From positions 14,963 to 78,962 of the forward strand of contig NZ_AOIO01000023.1 in NCBI RefSeq assembly GCF_000337555.1: a stretch of 64,000 nucleotides of DNA, written 5' to 3'. The position numbers and the translations under genes are program-made. Below the pieces are notes generated by a model. That model had not been told where the DNA came from, did no database searches, and saw only the letters and a program-made list of their open reading frames with translations. Position 1 is the first letter of the stretch. Each line of letters starts with the position of its first letter. This document shows positions 38,227 to 46,853 of the stretch, one piece after another. The stretch comes from Natrialba asiatica DSM 12278 (GTDB lineage: Archaea > Halobacteriota > Halobacteria > Halobacteriales > Natrialbaceae).

Positions 38227-38675
38227 CACTGCTCACCCTCGGTTGCCTCGGGTTCTGCGTCCTGCGTGACATCGCTACTCGAGAGTTCCCGATCAGGCTC
38301 TGCCTGGCGGGTCAACTCGGCGATGTCTGCCGCAGTCGCTTCCTCAGTTACTTCGACGACCACGTGCGATTTGGTCTTCGACAGTGGTCGGGTCTCTGCG
38401 ATCTTGACCGTGTCACCGACCGAGAGCGGCTCGAGCACGCCCGGCACGTGTGCCGGAATGCGCGAGCGACGTTTCATAGAGCGGTCGTATTTCGGAACCG
38501 CTACGTCGTACTCTCGTTCGACGACTACGGTCTTGTCCATGTCCGTCGAGACGACGGTCCCCTCGAGGATCTGTCCTCGAACGGAGAGTTCGCCGTAGAA
38601 CGGACACTTCTCGTAGTCGTATTCCTCCGGGTTTTCTGGTTCCGGAGGGGTTTCAACGTCTAGTCCTATTGCCAT
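38226..38675 (-). CDS. rps17: Small ribosomal subunit protein uS17
   Basis: 149 residues. The OB-fold core is [79 protein letters not shown], preceded by a haloarchaeal [11 protein letters not shown] segment and followed by a ~40-residue acidic tail. Its start overlaps the end of rnp1 by ten bases. Confidence 0.95.
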   Translation of the reverse strand: MAIGLDVETPPEPENPEEYDYEKCPFYGELSVRGQILEGTVVSTDMDKTVVVEREYDVAVPKYDRSMKRRSRIPAHVPGVLEPLSVGDTVKIAETRPLSKTKSHVVVEVTEEATAADIAELTRQAEPDRELSSSDVTQDAEPEATEGEQ

Positions 38676-39070
38676 GGTGAGTCACCATTCGTTTCCGTGC
38701 GTCGGGCGGGTCGTGAGAGCAGTCGCGATCCATCGACCGTAACGTAGGCCACATCCTCGCCAGCGCCGTCTGGTGTTTCCGATTGCTCGACTCCACCAGG
38801 TTGAGTGTCGGCCAGTTTGGACGCGGTCCCCGACCCCTTCGCGGCGTCGGCGGCGTCATCTGTGATCGTGAACTCGAACACCGAGCCCGATTTTGGCACC
38901 ATGACGACCCGAGATTCCCCGTCGTCTCGAACCTCGATCGAGAGCGTATTGGTCGTCTCGATGACGACGCGGCCCTCGAGGCCGACCCGTGTAGCGTCGT
39001 CACTCTCGACGATGCGGACGGGAAGTCCGTTGAGTTCGTGTCGTGGGAGTGTCTCGGGTGTCAGTGCCAT
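38666..39070 (-). CDS. rnp1: Ribonuclease P protein component 1 (Rnp1/Pop4/Rpp29)
   Basis: Protein subunit of archaeal RNase P, which trims tRNA 5' leaders. 134 residues from the ATG at 39070 (MALTPETLPRHELNGLPVRIVESDD). The Sm-like barrel is seen in GLEGRVVIETTNTLSIEVRDDGESRVVMVPKSGSVFEFTI. The C-terminus is more variable (KGSGTASKLADTQPGGVEQ...). Its place between uL29 and uS17 is conserved in archaea and links RNase P supply to ribosome synthesis. Confidence 0.9.
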   Translation of the reverse strand: MALTPETLPRHELNGLPVRIVESDDATRVGLEGRVVIETTNTLSIEVRDDGESRVVMVPKSGSVFEFTITDDAADAAKGSGTASKLADTQPGGVEQSETPDGAGEDVAYVTVDGSRLLSRPARRTETNGDSPWQ

Positions 39071-39135
39071 TGTCATCTATTATTCGTCGTCGAGATCGCC
39101 TTCCTCACGAGCTGCGCTCGTTCGGATACTCGATC

Positions 39136-39342
39136 TCATTCGAGATCGCCCTCCTCGCGCTGGATCGTCTTGATCCGCGCAATCGTGCGACTGAGTTCAC
39201 CGATGCGCCCCGGATTCTCCGGGGCACCACCGGCGGCGAGAACGGACTTCTGGTTCAGCAGTTCCGTCTCGAGTTCATCGAGTTCTTCCGCGCGTTCGGC
39301 GGGCGTCATGTCGCGGATCTCTTTGACGTGGAGGATTGCCAT
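39136..39342 (-). CDS. rpl29: Large ribosomal subunit protein uL29
   Basis: 68 residues, two-helix protein at the exit tunnel: [60 protein letters not shown]. It shares one base with the uS3 stop. The 65 bases between it and rnp1 repeat part of the coding strand (CGAGATCGCC occurs twice). Confidence 0.95.
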   Translation of the reverse strand: MAILHVKEIRDMTPAERAEELDELETELLNQKSVLAAGGAPENPGRIGELSRTIARIKTIQREEGDLE

Positions 39343-40322
39343 CAGGCGTCACCTCCTTCGTCTTCGTCTTCATCCGCGTCGGTTTCCATCTCCTCGACGA
39401 GTTCTTCGGCTTCGGCCTCGACGTCTTCTTCGAGTTCATCGAGGTCGTCCTCGGTGTCGTCGGTGTCAGTGTCATCGTCGGCGTCAGCGTCCGTCTCAGA
39501 CTCGTCTTCAGCTTCGACTTCCGCTTCGATAACTTCCTCGACGACCTCTTCGTCGAGTTCGGCGTCGTCGTCGGCTGCGGTTTCGAGCGTCTCGTCGGCT
39601 CCCGCTTCGACGCCGGAGTCAGCGGCCTCGGCATCCTCGGGCTCTTCGGGTTCGCCTTCGAGAAGTTCTTCGACGCCTTCGGCCTCGTTGGCCTCGACGG
39701 CCTCGGGGACGAGTTCTTCCGGATCGACATCCTCGTGGATCTCGAAGTCGTCGGGGAGTTCGGCGTTCGGCGGGATGATCTTGACCGTGACGCCGATCGT
39801 CCCGAGCTTCATGACGGCGACACCCTGGCCTTCGTCGACGATTTCGGCGGCGGGTTCGCCGTTGTGCTTGATGTAGCCACGGTTGAACTTCTCCACGCGC
39901 GAGCGTGCACCCGTGACCTTCCCGGAGAGGACGATCTCGGCACCGAGTGCGCCGGCTTCCATGATCCGGTCGATCGTCGTGTGACCGGCCTTGCGGAAGT
40001 ACCACCCGCGCTCTAGGGCGTTTGCGAGGCGATCCGCGACGATGCGTGCGTTCAGGTCGGGTTCGTCGACCTCCTGCACGTCGATCTGCGGGTCCTCGAG
40101 GTCGAAGCGCTCTTCGAGCGCCGTCGTGACCTTCCGGATGTTCTCGCCGCCCTTGCCGATGACCATCCCGGGCTTTTCGGCCTTGAGGACGATTTGGGTT
40201 CCCATCGGCGTCTTGGCGACGTCCATGCCACCGTAGCCCGCGCGGCCGAGTTCTTCCTGGAAGAACTCGTCGATCTGGGACCGCTGCAGGCCGTTTTCGA
40301 TGAACTGTTGCTCGTCAGCCAT
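39342..40322 (-). CDS. rps3: Small ribosomal subunit protein uS3 with long acidic tail
   Basis: 326 residues. A KH domain with [22 protein letters not shown] and a conserved [57 protein letters not shown] body occupy ~1-190. Residues ~200-326 are an extremely Asp/Glu-rich tail ([27 protein letters not shown]), longer than in other archaea. uS3 lines the mRNA entry channel; the tail likely helps solubility at high salt. Confidence 0.95.
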   Translation of the reverse strand: MADEQQFIENGLQRSQIDEFFQEELGRAGYGGMDVAKTPMGTQIVLKAEKPGMVIGKGGENIRKVTTALEERFDLEDPQIDVQEVDEPDLNARIVADRLANALERGWYFRKAGHTTIDRIMEAGALGAEIVLSGKVTGARSRVEKFNRGYIKHNGEPAAEIVDEGQGVAVMKLGTIGVTVKIIPPNAELPDDFEIHEDVDPEELVPEAVEANEAEGVEELLEGEPEEPEDAEAADSGVEAGADETLETAADDDAELDEEVVEEVIEAEVEAEDESETDADADDDTDTDDTEDDLDELEEDVEAEAEELVEEMETDADEDEDEGGDA

Positions 40323-40816
40323 TAGTTGTTACCCTCCGAGTCCTCGGTTCCTGTCTCCTCGTCGACTTCTTCGACGACGATCTCGACATCGACCTGCGGC
40401 GTATTCCACGACGAGGCACGCCCCATCGCGCGGGGCTTGCGACCGACCGATTCGCCGACCTTGTGGGCGGCGACGTGGACGATCTCCATCGACTCGCCGT
40501 CGAAACCCTGATGGTCCGCGTTCGCCGTGACGTTCTCGAGCAGGTCGAGGAACTCCCCGGAAACCTTCTCGGGGTACTTGCCGGCGTCCCAGCCGTCGAC
40601 GTCGGAGCGGTGACCCGCACCGGCGTTGTGGGACTTAAACGGAACCGACTGTTCTTCGTCGATTACGTCCTGGAGATACGCCTGGGCATCCGCGACGGTT
40701 CGGCCCTTGATCTCGCGAGCGACCTCCTTGCTGTGCTTGTGGCTCATGTGACGCTCCCGAAGCATCGCTTTCGCGGTGGACTCGGGATCCGCGTCGACTG
40801 AGTAGTTGATTCCCAT
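40322..40816 (-). CDS. rpl22: Large ribosomal subunit protein uL22
   Basis: 164 residues: MGINYSVDADPESTAKAMLRERHMSHKHSKEVAREIKGRTVADAQAYLQDVIDEEQSVPFKSHN at the start, then the tunnel-lining hairpin part (HVAAHKVGESVGRKPRAMGRASSWNTPQVDVEIVVEE). It shares one base with the uS3 start. Confidence 0.95.
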   Translation of the reverse strand: MGINYSVDADPESTAKAMLRERHMSHKHSKEVAREIKGRTVADAQAYLQDVIDEEQSVPFKSHNAGAGHRSDVDGWDAGKYPEKVSGEFLDLLENVTANADHQGFDGESMEIVHVAAHKVGESVGRKPRAMGRASSWNTPQVDVEIVVEEVDEETGTEDSEGNN

Positions 40817-40823
40817 GCGTGGA

Positions 40824-41249
40824 TCACTTCAGTGGGACGAACTTCGACGAGCGAGTCGCACCGATCCCCGCCTGTCCGTGCTCGACGGACGTTCGGGTCA
40901 GTTGGAACTCGCCGAGATAGTGTCCGATCATCTCGGGCTCGACGCGAACGCGCTCGAAGGACTGTCCGTTGTAGACCTCGAAGGTCAGCCCGACGAACTC
41001 CGGCAGCACCGGCATGTCGCGCAGGTGCGTTCGGATCGGCGCGTTCGCCGTCTCCTGCTCGTCTTTCTCGCGGGCTTCCTCGAGGAGCTTCTGTTTCTCG
41101 ACGGAGAGTCCGCGTTTGATACTTCGCCGCTTCCGTGCGGGCAGCAGTTCGGCAACCTCGTCGAGCTCCAGATCCTGCAGCTCCTCGAGCGTGTGGCCAC
41201 GGTAGGTGAACTCCTCACCCTCACGGCCGGTTCGGTACTCCTGACTCAT
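40824..41249 (-). CDS. rps19: Small ribosomal subunit protein uS19
   Basis: 141 residues, archaeal long form. It contains [80 protein letters not shown] and ends with the conserved [18 protein letters not shown]. It overlaps uL2 by four bases. Confidence 0.96.
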   Translation of the reverse strand: MSQEYRTGREGEEFTYRGHTLEELQDLELDEVAELLPARKRRSIKRGLSVEKQKLLEEAREKDEQETANAPIRTHLRDMPVLPEFVGLTFEVYNGQSFERVRVEPEMIGHYLGEFQLTRTSVEHGQAGIGATRSSKFVPLK

Positions 41250-41968
41250 TTGTTTCCACCTCGACCAGTGCGGCGCGAGGAAATGTCACCGACCTTCCGT
41301 CCCGGCGGGGCATCCCGCGAGACGGACTTCGGTTTGCCGGGGTGCTGGCGACCGCCACCACCGAACGGGTGGTCGACGGCGTTCATCGCCACACCGCGGA
41401 CGCGAGGCCACTTCGTGCCCCGCGCTTTCATCTTGTGGTACTTGTTCCCTGCCTTGACCATCGGCTTTTCCGTGCGACCGCCACCGGCGACGACGCCGAT
41501 GGTGGCGCGACACTGCGGATCGAGGCGCTTGACCTCGCCGCTTGGGAGTTGGACGACCGCCGCGTTGCGGTCGTGGGTGATCAGGTCTGCGTTAGTCCCC
41601 GAGGCGCGAGCGAACTTGCCGCCGTCGCCCTGGTTCGCCTCGACGTTACAGACCGGCACGCCCTCCGGAATCTCCGCGAGCGGGAGCGTGTTCCCGGGCT
41701 TAATTTCGGCCGAGACACCGACCTGCAACTCCTCGCCGACCCCGATACCCTCGGGAGCAAGGACGAGCCGCTGGTCGCCGTCTTCGAACTCGACGGCAGC
41801 GACGGGTGCCGATCGGGCCGGGTCGTGTTCGATGTCCACGACCGTCCCGCGGATCACGTCGTCGTCTTCTTCCTTCTTGTGCTCGAGCTTTGCCTTGTAC
41901 CGGTGTGACGGGGCGCGGAACGTGGGCGTCCCGCGTCCACGTCGCTGTCCAAGAATTCGTCGTCCCAT
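41246..41968 (-). CDS. rpl2: Large ribosomal subunit protein uL2
   Basis: 240 residues. A structural protein near the peptidyl-transferase centre; the conserved [42 protein letters not shown] holds the functionally important His. The N-terminus is [32 protein letters not shown]. Confidence 0.97.
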   Translation of the reverse strand: MGRRILGQRRGRGTPTFRAPSHRYKAKLEHKKEEDDDVIRGTVVDIEHDPARSAPVAAVEFEDGDQRLVLAPEGIGVGEELQVGVSAEIKPGNTLPLAEIPEGVPVCNVEANQGDGGKFARASGTNADLITHDRNAAVVQLPSGEVKRLDPQCRATIGVVAGGGRTEKPMVKAGNKYHKMKARGTKWPRVRGVAMNAVDHPFGGGGRQHPGKPKSVSRDAPPGRKVGDISSRRTGRGGNK

Positions 41969-41970
41969 CC

Positions 41971-42225
41971 TCAGAACACCCCGATTCGCGAGGCAACTTC
42001 CTGTGCGTCGTTGTCCTCGGACAGTTTGACGGTTGCTTTCTTCTTGCCCTTCATCGTTACCTGCGTGTTGATGTCAGTGACCGAGACCTCGAAGCGCTCT
42101 TCGACCTCGTCGCGAATCTCGGGCTTGGCAGCGTCCGGGTTGACGACGAACTGGAGCTTGTTCTCGAAGTCCATGTCGTTCATCGCCTTCTCCGTCACGA
42201 GCGGGTGCTCGATAACCGAACTCAT
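41971..42225 (-). CDS. rpl23: Large ribosomal subunit protein uL23
   Basis: 84 residues from the ATG at 42225 (MSSVIEHPLVTEKAMNDMDFENKLQFVV); the frame upstream of this overlaps uL4 and is not conserved. Docking site at the tunnel exit for SRP and insertases. It overlaps the uL4 stop by four bases. Confidence 0.95.
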   Translation of the reverse strand: MSSVIEHPLVTEKAMNDMDFENKLQFVVNPDAAKPEIRDEVEERFEVSVTDINTQVTMKGKKKATVKLSEDNDAQEVASRIGVF

Positions 42226-42974
42226 CGGTCCGCCACCTCCTCGAGTGCGCTTTCGGTCCAAACGGTCAGTCGACCCGGCTGTGCACCGGGTGCGAGATCT
42301 TCCGCGTTGACCTCCGCAGCCGTCGCGACATCGGCGCCAGCGAGGTTTCGAGCCGCTCGCGACGGCCCCGTCTCGCTCGACGTAACGAAGAGGATCGACG
42401 TCGGCGTCTTGTACTTGCGCCCACGGGTCTTCCCGCGACCCGATCGGACGTTTCGACCCTCGTCCGCACGCTGGATGTCCTCGGCGAGGCCCGCTGCCTC
42501 GAGGAACTCGACGACCTCCTTCGTCTTCTGGAGGTCTTCGAACTCGTCGGCGACGACGACCGGAATCTCGGCGTCATCATCGAACGCGTGCCCGCGCTCG
42601 GCGACGAGTTCAGCGTCGGTCGTCGCAGCGATGGCGCTGCGGACGGCCAGTTTCTTTGCTTTCGTGTTGATCGATTCGGACTGGTCCTTCTCGGCTTTCG
42701 GCGGGTGGGCCTTGCGTCCCTTGACAGTCTGGGGAACGCGGCGACCGCGTCCGTCCTGTTTGGGAACGTGGGCCATCCCGCGGCCGCTACCGAACGATTC
42801 GGCCGGCGTCCGCATGCCGGCGAACTCGTCGGCACCGTAGTCCTGTTTGCGGTTTGCCTGGGCGACGTTGACGGCGCGGGCGATCAGGTCCGGGCGGTAC
42901 TGCGTCTCGAAGACCGCCGGAAGGTCGACCGATCCCGCGTCGGAGCCGTCCAGGTTGCGTACTGTTGCGTCCAT
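42222..42974 (-). CDS. rpl4: Large ribosomal subunit protein uL4
   Basis: 250 residues. MDATVRNLDGSDAGSVDLPAVFETQYRPDLIARAVNVAQANRKQDYG is the globular start; the tunnel loop includes RTPAESFGSGRGMAHVPKQDGRGRRVPQTVKGRKAHPPK. The C-terminal part has LTVWTESALEEVADR. Three bases after uL3. Confidence 0.96.
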   Translation of the reverse strand: MDATVRNLDGSDAGSVDLPAVFETQYRPDLIARAVNVAQANRKQDYGADEFAGMRTPAESFGSGRGMAHVPKQDGRGRRVPQTVKGRKAHPPKAEKDQSESINTKAKKLAVRSAIAATTDAELVAERGHAFDDDAEIPVVVADEFEDLQKTKEVVEFLEAAGLAEDIQRADEGRNVRSGRGKTRGRKYKTPTSILFVTSSETGPSRAARNLAGADVATAAEVNAEDLAPGAQPGRLTVWTESALEEVADR

Positions 42975-42977
42975 GTG

Positions 42978-44000
42978 TTATCCCTGGTTAGATGCGGTGG
43001 AGACGTAGCGTACCTCCGGATCGAGGCGCGGCTGGTCTCCGGGTCGGATCGCCGGGCGGAAGCGCACGAGGCGCTTTTCCGGCCCGGGGAGCGAGCCCTT
43101 GATCAGCACGTGCGGTCCGTCGACTTCACCGTAGTTGATGAAGCCGCCGTCGACCGTCGCGTCTGCGCCGTCGCCGATATCGACGAGGCGCTTGTTCAGT
43201 TCCGTCCGCTGGTGGTAGCCGGTCTGTCCCTGCTGTGGGACCGTCGACCGGACGCGGGACGGATTCCAGGGACCGAGGTTCCCGATGCGGCGGCGCCAGC
43301 CCTGCCGGGCGTGCTTGCCCTTGCGTTTCTGGACGCCCCATCGCTTGACGGGACCCTGTGTCCCCTTTCCTTTCGTGACGCCGCTTGCGTCGACGTACTC
43401 GCCGGCGCGGAACATGTCGTTCATGACGTGTTCGCCGCCGCCGTCCTCGAGCAGTTCGAGGGCGTAGTCGACGCGGTCCTCGACGGAGCTGCCGCCGACG
43501 CGCGTCTCCATCACGTCCGGTTTCTTCTTCGGCATCGAGGGAATGTCCCCCGGAACCGTGTGCGTGATGACGCGAACGTCGTCGACGCGTCCTTCCTCGA
43601 GGAAGCCACGGAGTTCATCCGCGGAAGCGTCAGTGTCATAGTCGTCACCGGGAAGGTCCAGCACGCGATCGAGTTCGGGAACGAACTCGTCGGTCCAGAC
43701 CTCGGTGAGCGGCTTCTTTCCGTACGGCGTGTCTTCGTACGCACGCAGGGCGACGGCGCGCATTGGCGGCGTCTCCACGATCGTAACGGGAACGGTCTCT
43801 TCCATTCCCTCGGTCGGCGAGTTCGCTTTGTCGTCGACCATTACGACGTGGGTCATGCCGGCCTTGTAGCCCGCGAAGCCCTGGAGCGTTGGCTGTCCGT
43901 CGTCGTCCGGCCACGAGTTAAAGCGTGGGACCTCGCTGGTCGCCCGCTTTCGTGGGCCGAACCCGAGTGAGCCTTTGCGTGGTGCGTTTGATTGTGGCAT
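42978..44000 (-). CDS. rpl3: Large ribosomal subunit protein uL3
   Basis: 340 residues from the ATG at 44000 (MPQSNAPRKGSLGFGPRKRATSEVPRFNSWP), the archaeal/eukaryotic beginning; the further ATG at 44066 lies inside the methyltransferase gene. The core W-finger region is GVTKGKGTQGPVKRWGVQKRKGKHARQGWRRRIGNLGPWNPSRVRSTVPQQGQTGYHQRTELNKR. First ribosomal gene of the operon. Confidence 0.96.
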   Translation of the reverse strand: MPQSNAPRKGSLGFGPRKRATSEVPRFNSWPDDDGQPTLQGFAGYKAGMTHVVMVDDKANSPTEGMEETVPVTIVETPPMRAVALRAYEDTPYGKKPLTEVWTDEFVPELDRVLDLPGDDYDTDASADELRGFLEEGRVDDVRVITHTVPGDIPSMPKKKPDVMETRVGGSSVEDRVDYALELLEDGGGEHVMNDMFRAGEYVDASGVTKGKGTQGPVKRWGVQKRKGKHARQGWRRRIGNLGPWNPSRVRSTVPQQGQTGYHQRTELNKRLVDIGDGADATVDGGFINYGEVDGPHVLIKGSLPGPEKRLVRFRPAIRPGDQPRLDPEVRYVSTASNQG

Positions 44001-44004
44001 TCTA

Positions 44005-44907
44005 TCACTCTCTGAGTGAGAGGGGAGCGAGAGTCGCGAACAGAGCCTCCTCCGTTCGAACGACATCGCTTCCCTGGTACGGAACCGTGTTCAGCCAGAG
44101 GTCGAACCCTCGTCCTGGATCGACATCGCCAGATGTGGGTTCGACTCCGTCAGTGTCGTCGTCCGGCCGCGGTGGCCAGGACGACAGTGTGTCGACGGCG
44201 TCCTCGGATTCGAACTCGAGGATGTCCGGCAGCCCTCTCTCGGGCGCGCCGAAGGCGACGGTCATCCCGTCGCGGTCGACGTGTCCGGCCAGCGTGTCGA
44301 GCCGCCCGACGGTAAGTTCGGTACCGTATCGGGAGGCGGCGATTCGAACGCCGGCGTCCTCACGGCTGAGTGCTGCCTGTAGGTCCGTCCGCTCGACGGA
44401 GAGCCCCGGAAGGGGTTCGTCGACGAGCTTTGCCCGGACCGGTCGTCGCGAAGAGATCCTGATAGTCACGCGCTCGCCCTCGTCGAGCGCCATTTTCGGC
44501 GGCACGTTGAGGGAGATCGGGTGTTGCAAGCCGCAATTGACCCGCACGCGTTGATCAGGTCCGACCTCGGTCACGATCCCTTGTCTTAACGACCCCGAAC
44601 CGGTAGATTCGGAGCCGGTCTGTGACACGGCGCGGAGCGGCGGCAAGACGCCCGCATACTCCAGTTCGTTGCGCATCCCCCAGACCTCGTTGCGGAGGTA
44701 TGGCGGTGTTGCGGCGTATCGCAAGACGGTGCTTACGAACCCGCCGTCGAATCGCCCCGTTTCGCCATCCCGGTCGGGATAGACGATGAGGCGGTCAGCA
44801 CGGAAGACCGTCGCCGCGCGGGCGACGTATCCGAGTTTGCGAGTAGCCTCGCGTTTGTCCTCGGCCTCCCGAGTGAGCGACGACGGCACGAGTACGCTGA
44901 CGGTCAT
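44005..44907 (-). CDS. Putative SPOUT-superfamily RNA methyltransferase
   Basis: 300 residues. It opens MTVSVLVPSSLTREAEDKREATRKLGYVARAATVFRADRLIVYPD and contains an OB-like insert (~95-165: GIVTEVGPDQRVRVNCGLQHPISLNVPP...), then a knot-forming C-terminal half with TVAFGAPERGLPDIL and FDLWLNTVPYQGSDVVRTEEALFATLAPL, typical of alpha/beta-knot methyltransferases of the archaeal group found just upstream of uL3 (putative rRNA uridine N3 methyltransferase). The trefoil-knot SAM site would include the GAPERG loop and NTVPYQGS. First gene of the long ribosomal operon, four bases before uL3. Confidence 0.8.
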   Translation of the reverse strand: MTVSVLVPSSLTREAEDKREATRKLGYVARAATVFRADRLIVYPDRDGETGRFDGGFVSTVLRYAATPPYLRNEVWGMRNELEYAGVLPPLRAVSQTGSESTGSGSLRQGIVTEVGPDQRVRVNCGLQHPISLNVPPKMALDEGERVTIRISSRRPVRAKLVDEPLPGLSVERTDLQAALSREDAGVRIAASRYGTELTVGRLDTLAGHVDRDGMTVAFGAPERGLPDILEFESEDAVDTLSSWPPRPDDDTDGVEPTSGDVDPGRGFDLWLNTVPYQGSDVVRTEEALFATLAPLSLRE

Positions 44908-44957
44908 GCCGTGACGCTTCGGCGCCGCGTCACTAGACTGTAGCGATGTGTTGCGGA

Positions 44958-44972
44958 CAAGGTCTTAAAAGA
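44958..44972 (-). promoter_or_regulatory. Putative promoter of the S10/spc operon
   Basis: On the minus strand the sequence TATTCTTTTAAGACC lies ~50-65 bases upstream of the methyltransferase start and is the only clear TATA-like stretch before the 14-kb operon. Confidence 0.4.
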
Positions 44973-45208
44973 ATAGCGGATTCGATCCCGGCTGTGAACG
45001 CCTCACACCCAGTAATTCGTGCCGAACGGGCACACAGTCGTTGGGAGTGATTCGTTCGTCTGCCAGCGGCCGAACGGAGCAAGTATCGCTGCGTCAAATG
45101 CGGTGTACAAGAGCGTGGACACAGATTCCGACATGGGCAGACATAGCGAAGACAAAACGATTCGCAACCCTTATACATCCCTCCGACAGTAGGTGTAAGT
45201 GCAGCAGG
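44973..45208. other. Intergenic region before tRNA-Gly
   Basis: Between the ribosomal operon promoter and tRNA-Gly I see only the zinc-knuckle remnant at 45051-45146, and a TATA-like CCTTATACATC (about 45169-45179) ~30 bases before the tRNA, its likely promoter. Confidence 0.45.
45051..45146 (+). pseudogene. Remnant of a small CxxC zinc-finger protein
   Basis: A short plus-strand frame between TGA (45048-45050) and TAG (45144-45146) reads ...LPAAERSKYRCVKCGVQERGHRFRHGQT. The KYRCxxCG knuckle is protein-like, but there is no start codon in frame and only one of the two zinc knuckles remains. It is probably the end of a decayed small haloarchaeal zinc-finger gene. Confidence 0.3.
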
Positions 45209-45279
45209 GCGCTGGTAGTGTAGTGGTATCACGTGACCTTGCCATGGTCACAACCTGGGTTCAAATCCCAGCCAGCGCA
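45209..45279 (+). tRNA. tRNA-Gly (anticodon GCC)
   Basis: 71 nt. The acceptor GCGCTGG pairs with CCAGCGC plus discriminator A at 45279. The anticodon arm GTGACC-TTGCCAT-GGTCAC carries GCC. The T arm is CTGGG-TTCAAAT-CCCAG. No intron and no encoded CCA. A T run (TTTTG) follows immediately as a terminator. Confidence 0.95.
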
Positions 45280-45595
45280 CTTTTGTCGCGAACAAATTCG
45301 TGAGTGACGGAAATCGTATCCGTCCTTCGGTGGCGACCACTGTTGATAAGCACCACGTAATGCGCACTCACCGTCCGTACCTGTGGTGTAGAGCGTGAGT
45401 ACCGCCGTAATTCCCGGCTCGTCGCTTGTCGGTTCAAGGAGAGTTAACTGATTAGTGCGGGGTCGGTTCGCCGAGTTCACGGACGGTGGACTGGTTAGTG
45501 CGGGAGTCCATCACAAGCGACAACGGATATCACGACCGAGTGAGTTTTATGCTGGAACGGGATATGGAGGTGTAGACGACCGCATCACGTCTCCT
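45280..45595. other. Intergenic region between tRNA-Gly and the HalOD1 gene
   Basis: About 315 bases with no convincing gene. A short imperfect direct repeat, ATTAGTGCGGGG (about 45451) and GTTAGTGCGGGA (about 45494), occurs in it. The GAGTTTTATGC at about 45542-45552 is a possible TATA box for the HalOD1 gene. Confidence 0.4.
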
Positions 45596-45976
45596 ATGCA
45601 AACGGACTGTTCACCCGCAGATGACGCGGCTGACCGCCAGTACGACCAACCGAACGACCGCTACGTTTTCCACCACGATACCGAGAGCAGTGCGCTGGTG
45701 ACGACGACGATCGTCCACGCGCTGGCATCGGTCACGGACATCGACGTTTCCCAGGGCGAGTTCTCCCTGTACGATAGCGTCGATCCGGACGCCCTCAATC
45801 GACTGTTCCGATCGACCGCAGACGGTTCCGAACGCAGCGGTGGCCACGTCGCCTTCACGGCAGTAGAACACACGGTCTACGTGTACGCGAACGGGGACGT
45901 GGTCATCCATCCACCTACAGAGACGGACCCCGGCGTGGAACAGCCGCGTCCACACCCGAACTCCCAGCAACGGTAA
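45596..45976 (+). CDS. HalOD1 output-domain protein
   Basis: 126 residues from the ATG at 45596 (MQTDCSPADDAADRQYD); an upstream frame back to 45455 runs through non-coding-looking sequence. The HalOD1 core is at ~27-105: SSALVTTTIVHALASVTDIDVSQGEFSLYDSVDPDALNRLFRS, then HVAFTAVEHTVYVYANGDVVI. The tail is Pro/Gln-rich. Like the copy at 12805-13065 it carries no receiver domain. Its function is unknown. Confidence 0.75.
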   Translation: MQTDCSPADDAADRQYDQPNDRYVFHHDTESSALVTTTIVHALASVTDIDVSQGEFSLYDSVDPDALNRLFRSTADGSERSGGHVAFTAVEHTVYVYANGDVVIHPPTETDPGVEQPRPHPNSQQR

Positions 45977-46140
45977 CACGCACGAACGGGCCGATTCGAC
46001 AACGAACAGGAAACAGAAGCCGGCACCGGAATCGACGGATACCCCGGTAGACACAACGGGATCGCCGACGCGGATTTCCGGTAACTCGACAGCACCTCGA
46101 AGGGGACGGATTTACCACCGCTGGCGTCCTCGTGACCTGT

Positions 46141-46452
46141 ATGACGGTACTCGCACTCCTGAGTGTCGCACCCGTGATCGAAGACAGCATGGCCGGCGAG
46201 GTCGCGGCGGCCGTCGACGAACTCGAACACTACGACGTCGAGTACGAGACGAACGCGATGGGCACCGTGATCGAGGCCGAAAGCACGGACGAACTATTCG
46301 CGGCCGCACAGGCCGCCCACGACGCGGTCGACGGCGATCGAGTCAGTACGGTTCTCAAAATAGATGACAAGCGCACGCGCGAGACGAGCGCAACGACGAA
46401 AGTCGAGTCAGTTGCCGATGAACTCGGCCGAGAGCCCACGAGCCAGCGCTGA
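46141..46452 (+). CDS. MTH1187/YkoF-type thiamine-binding protein
   Basis: 103 residues from the ATG at 46141 (MTVLALLSVAPVIEDSMAGEVAAAVDELEHYDVEYETNAMGTVIEAESTDELFAAAQAAHDAV), the ferredoxin-like fold of the MTH1187 family. The motif YETNAMGTVIE is diagnostic. Members bind thiamine or related hydroxymethylpyrimidine compounds. The C-terminal ~30 residues are charged. It precedes the CopZ-like gene by 70 bases on the same strand. Confidence 0.82.
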   Translation: MTVLALLSVAPVIEDSMAGEVAAAVDELEHYDVEYETNAMGTVIEAESTDELFAAAQAAHDAVDGDRVSTVLKIDDKRTRETSATTKVESVADELGREPTSQR

Positions 46453-46523
46453 CCGCCGCTGGCCGACGCGTCGCCGACCGCTTCGGGCGGAACACTCAAC
46501 CGCTCGACGCCACTACACCGATT

Positions 46524-46739
46524 ATGGCGCAGACCCAGACCACACTCGAGGTGACTGGCATGTCCTGTAACGGCTGTGAAGCGACCGTCATCGAGGCCGT
46601 CGAGGCGCTCGACGGCGTCGCCTCCGCGACGGCAAATCACGAAGCCGACGAAGTCCGCGTCGAATACGACGGGACAACCGTCGACGAGTCGACGCTCGCC
46701 GAGACGATCGAAAACGCCGGCTACGAGCCGGCGGCCTAA
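46524..46739 (+). CDS. Heavy-metal-associated (CopZ-like) metallochaperone
   Basis: 71 residues, one HMA domain: the metal-binding loop GMSCNGCE (Cys15 and Cys18) lies between strand 1 (TTLEVT) and helix 1 (ATVIEAVEALDGVASATAN), ending with ETIENAGYEPAA. A copper chaperone of this type passes Cu(I) to a P-type ATPase; none is nearby, so the partner is elsewhere in the genome. No signal peptide, hence cytoplasmic. Confidence 0.9.
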   Translation: MAQTQTTLEVTGMSCNGCEATVIEAVEALDGVASATANHEADEVRVEYDGTTVDESTLAETIENAGYEPAA

Positions 46740-46759
46740 CCGCTATCAGCGACCCGCGC

Positions 46760-46774
46760 CGAACGCTACGTTCG
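46760..46774. promoter_or_regulatory. Inverted repeat between copZ-like gene and mch
   Basis: CGAACG-CTA-CGTTCG is a perfect 6-bp palindrome, 21 bases after the CopZ-like stop codon. It may be a terminator hairpin or an operator. A longer palindrome follows at 46787-46803. Confidence 0.4.
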
Positions 46775-46786
46775 ATGTCCTCGACC

Positions 46787-46803
46787 CCTGTGTCAGACAC
46801 AGG
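46787..46803. promoter_or_regulatory. Perfect 17-base palindrome upstream of mch
   Basis: CCTGTGTC-A-GACACAGG is an 8+1+8 palindrome, 51-67 bases before the mch ATG and just upstream of a TATA-like TGTTTTAC (about 46823-46830). The location fits a regulator site for mch; hairpin termination of the upstream gene is the alternative. Confidence 0.45.
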
Positions 46804-46853
46804 TCAGACTGAATCTGGCAAACTGTTTTACGGCGGAGCCTGAAGCGTAGCCT

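Noticed and set aside
42588-43970. Plus-strand open frame of 460 codons opposite uL4 and uL3
   Set aside because: It covers two certain ribosomal protein genes; long antisense frames are common in GC-rich haloarchaeal coding DNA.
45400-45520. Short direct repeat ATTAGTGCGGGG/GTTAGTGCGGGA near tRNA-Gly as a possible attachment site
   Set aside because: Only about 11 of 12 bases match and neither copy lies in the tRNA; too short and too far from the tRNA 3' end to be an att pair.
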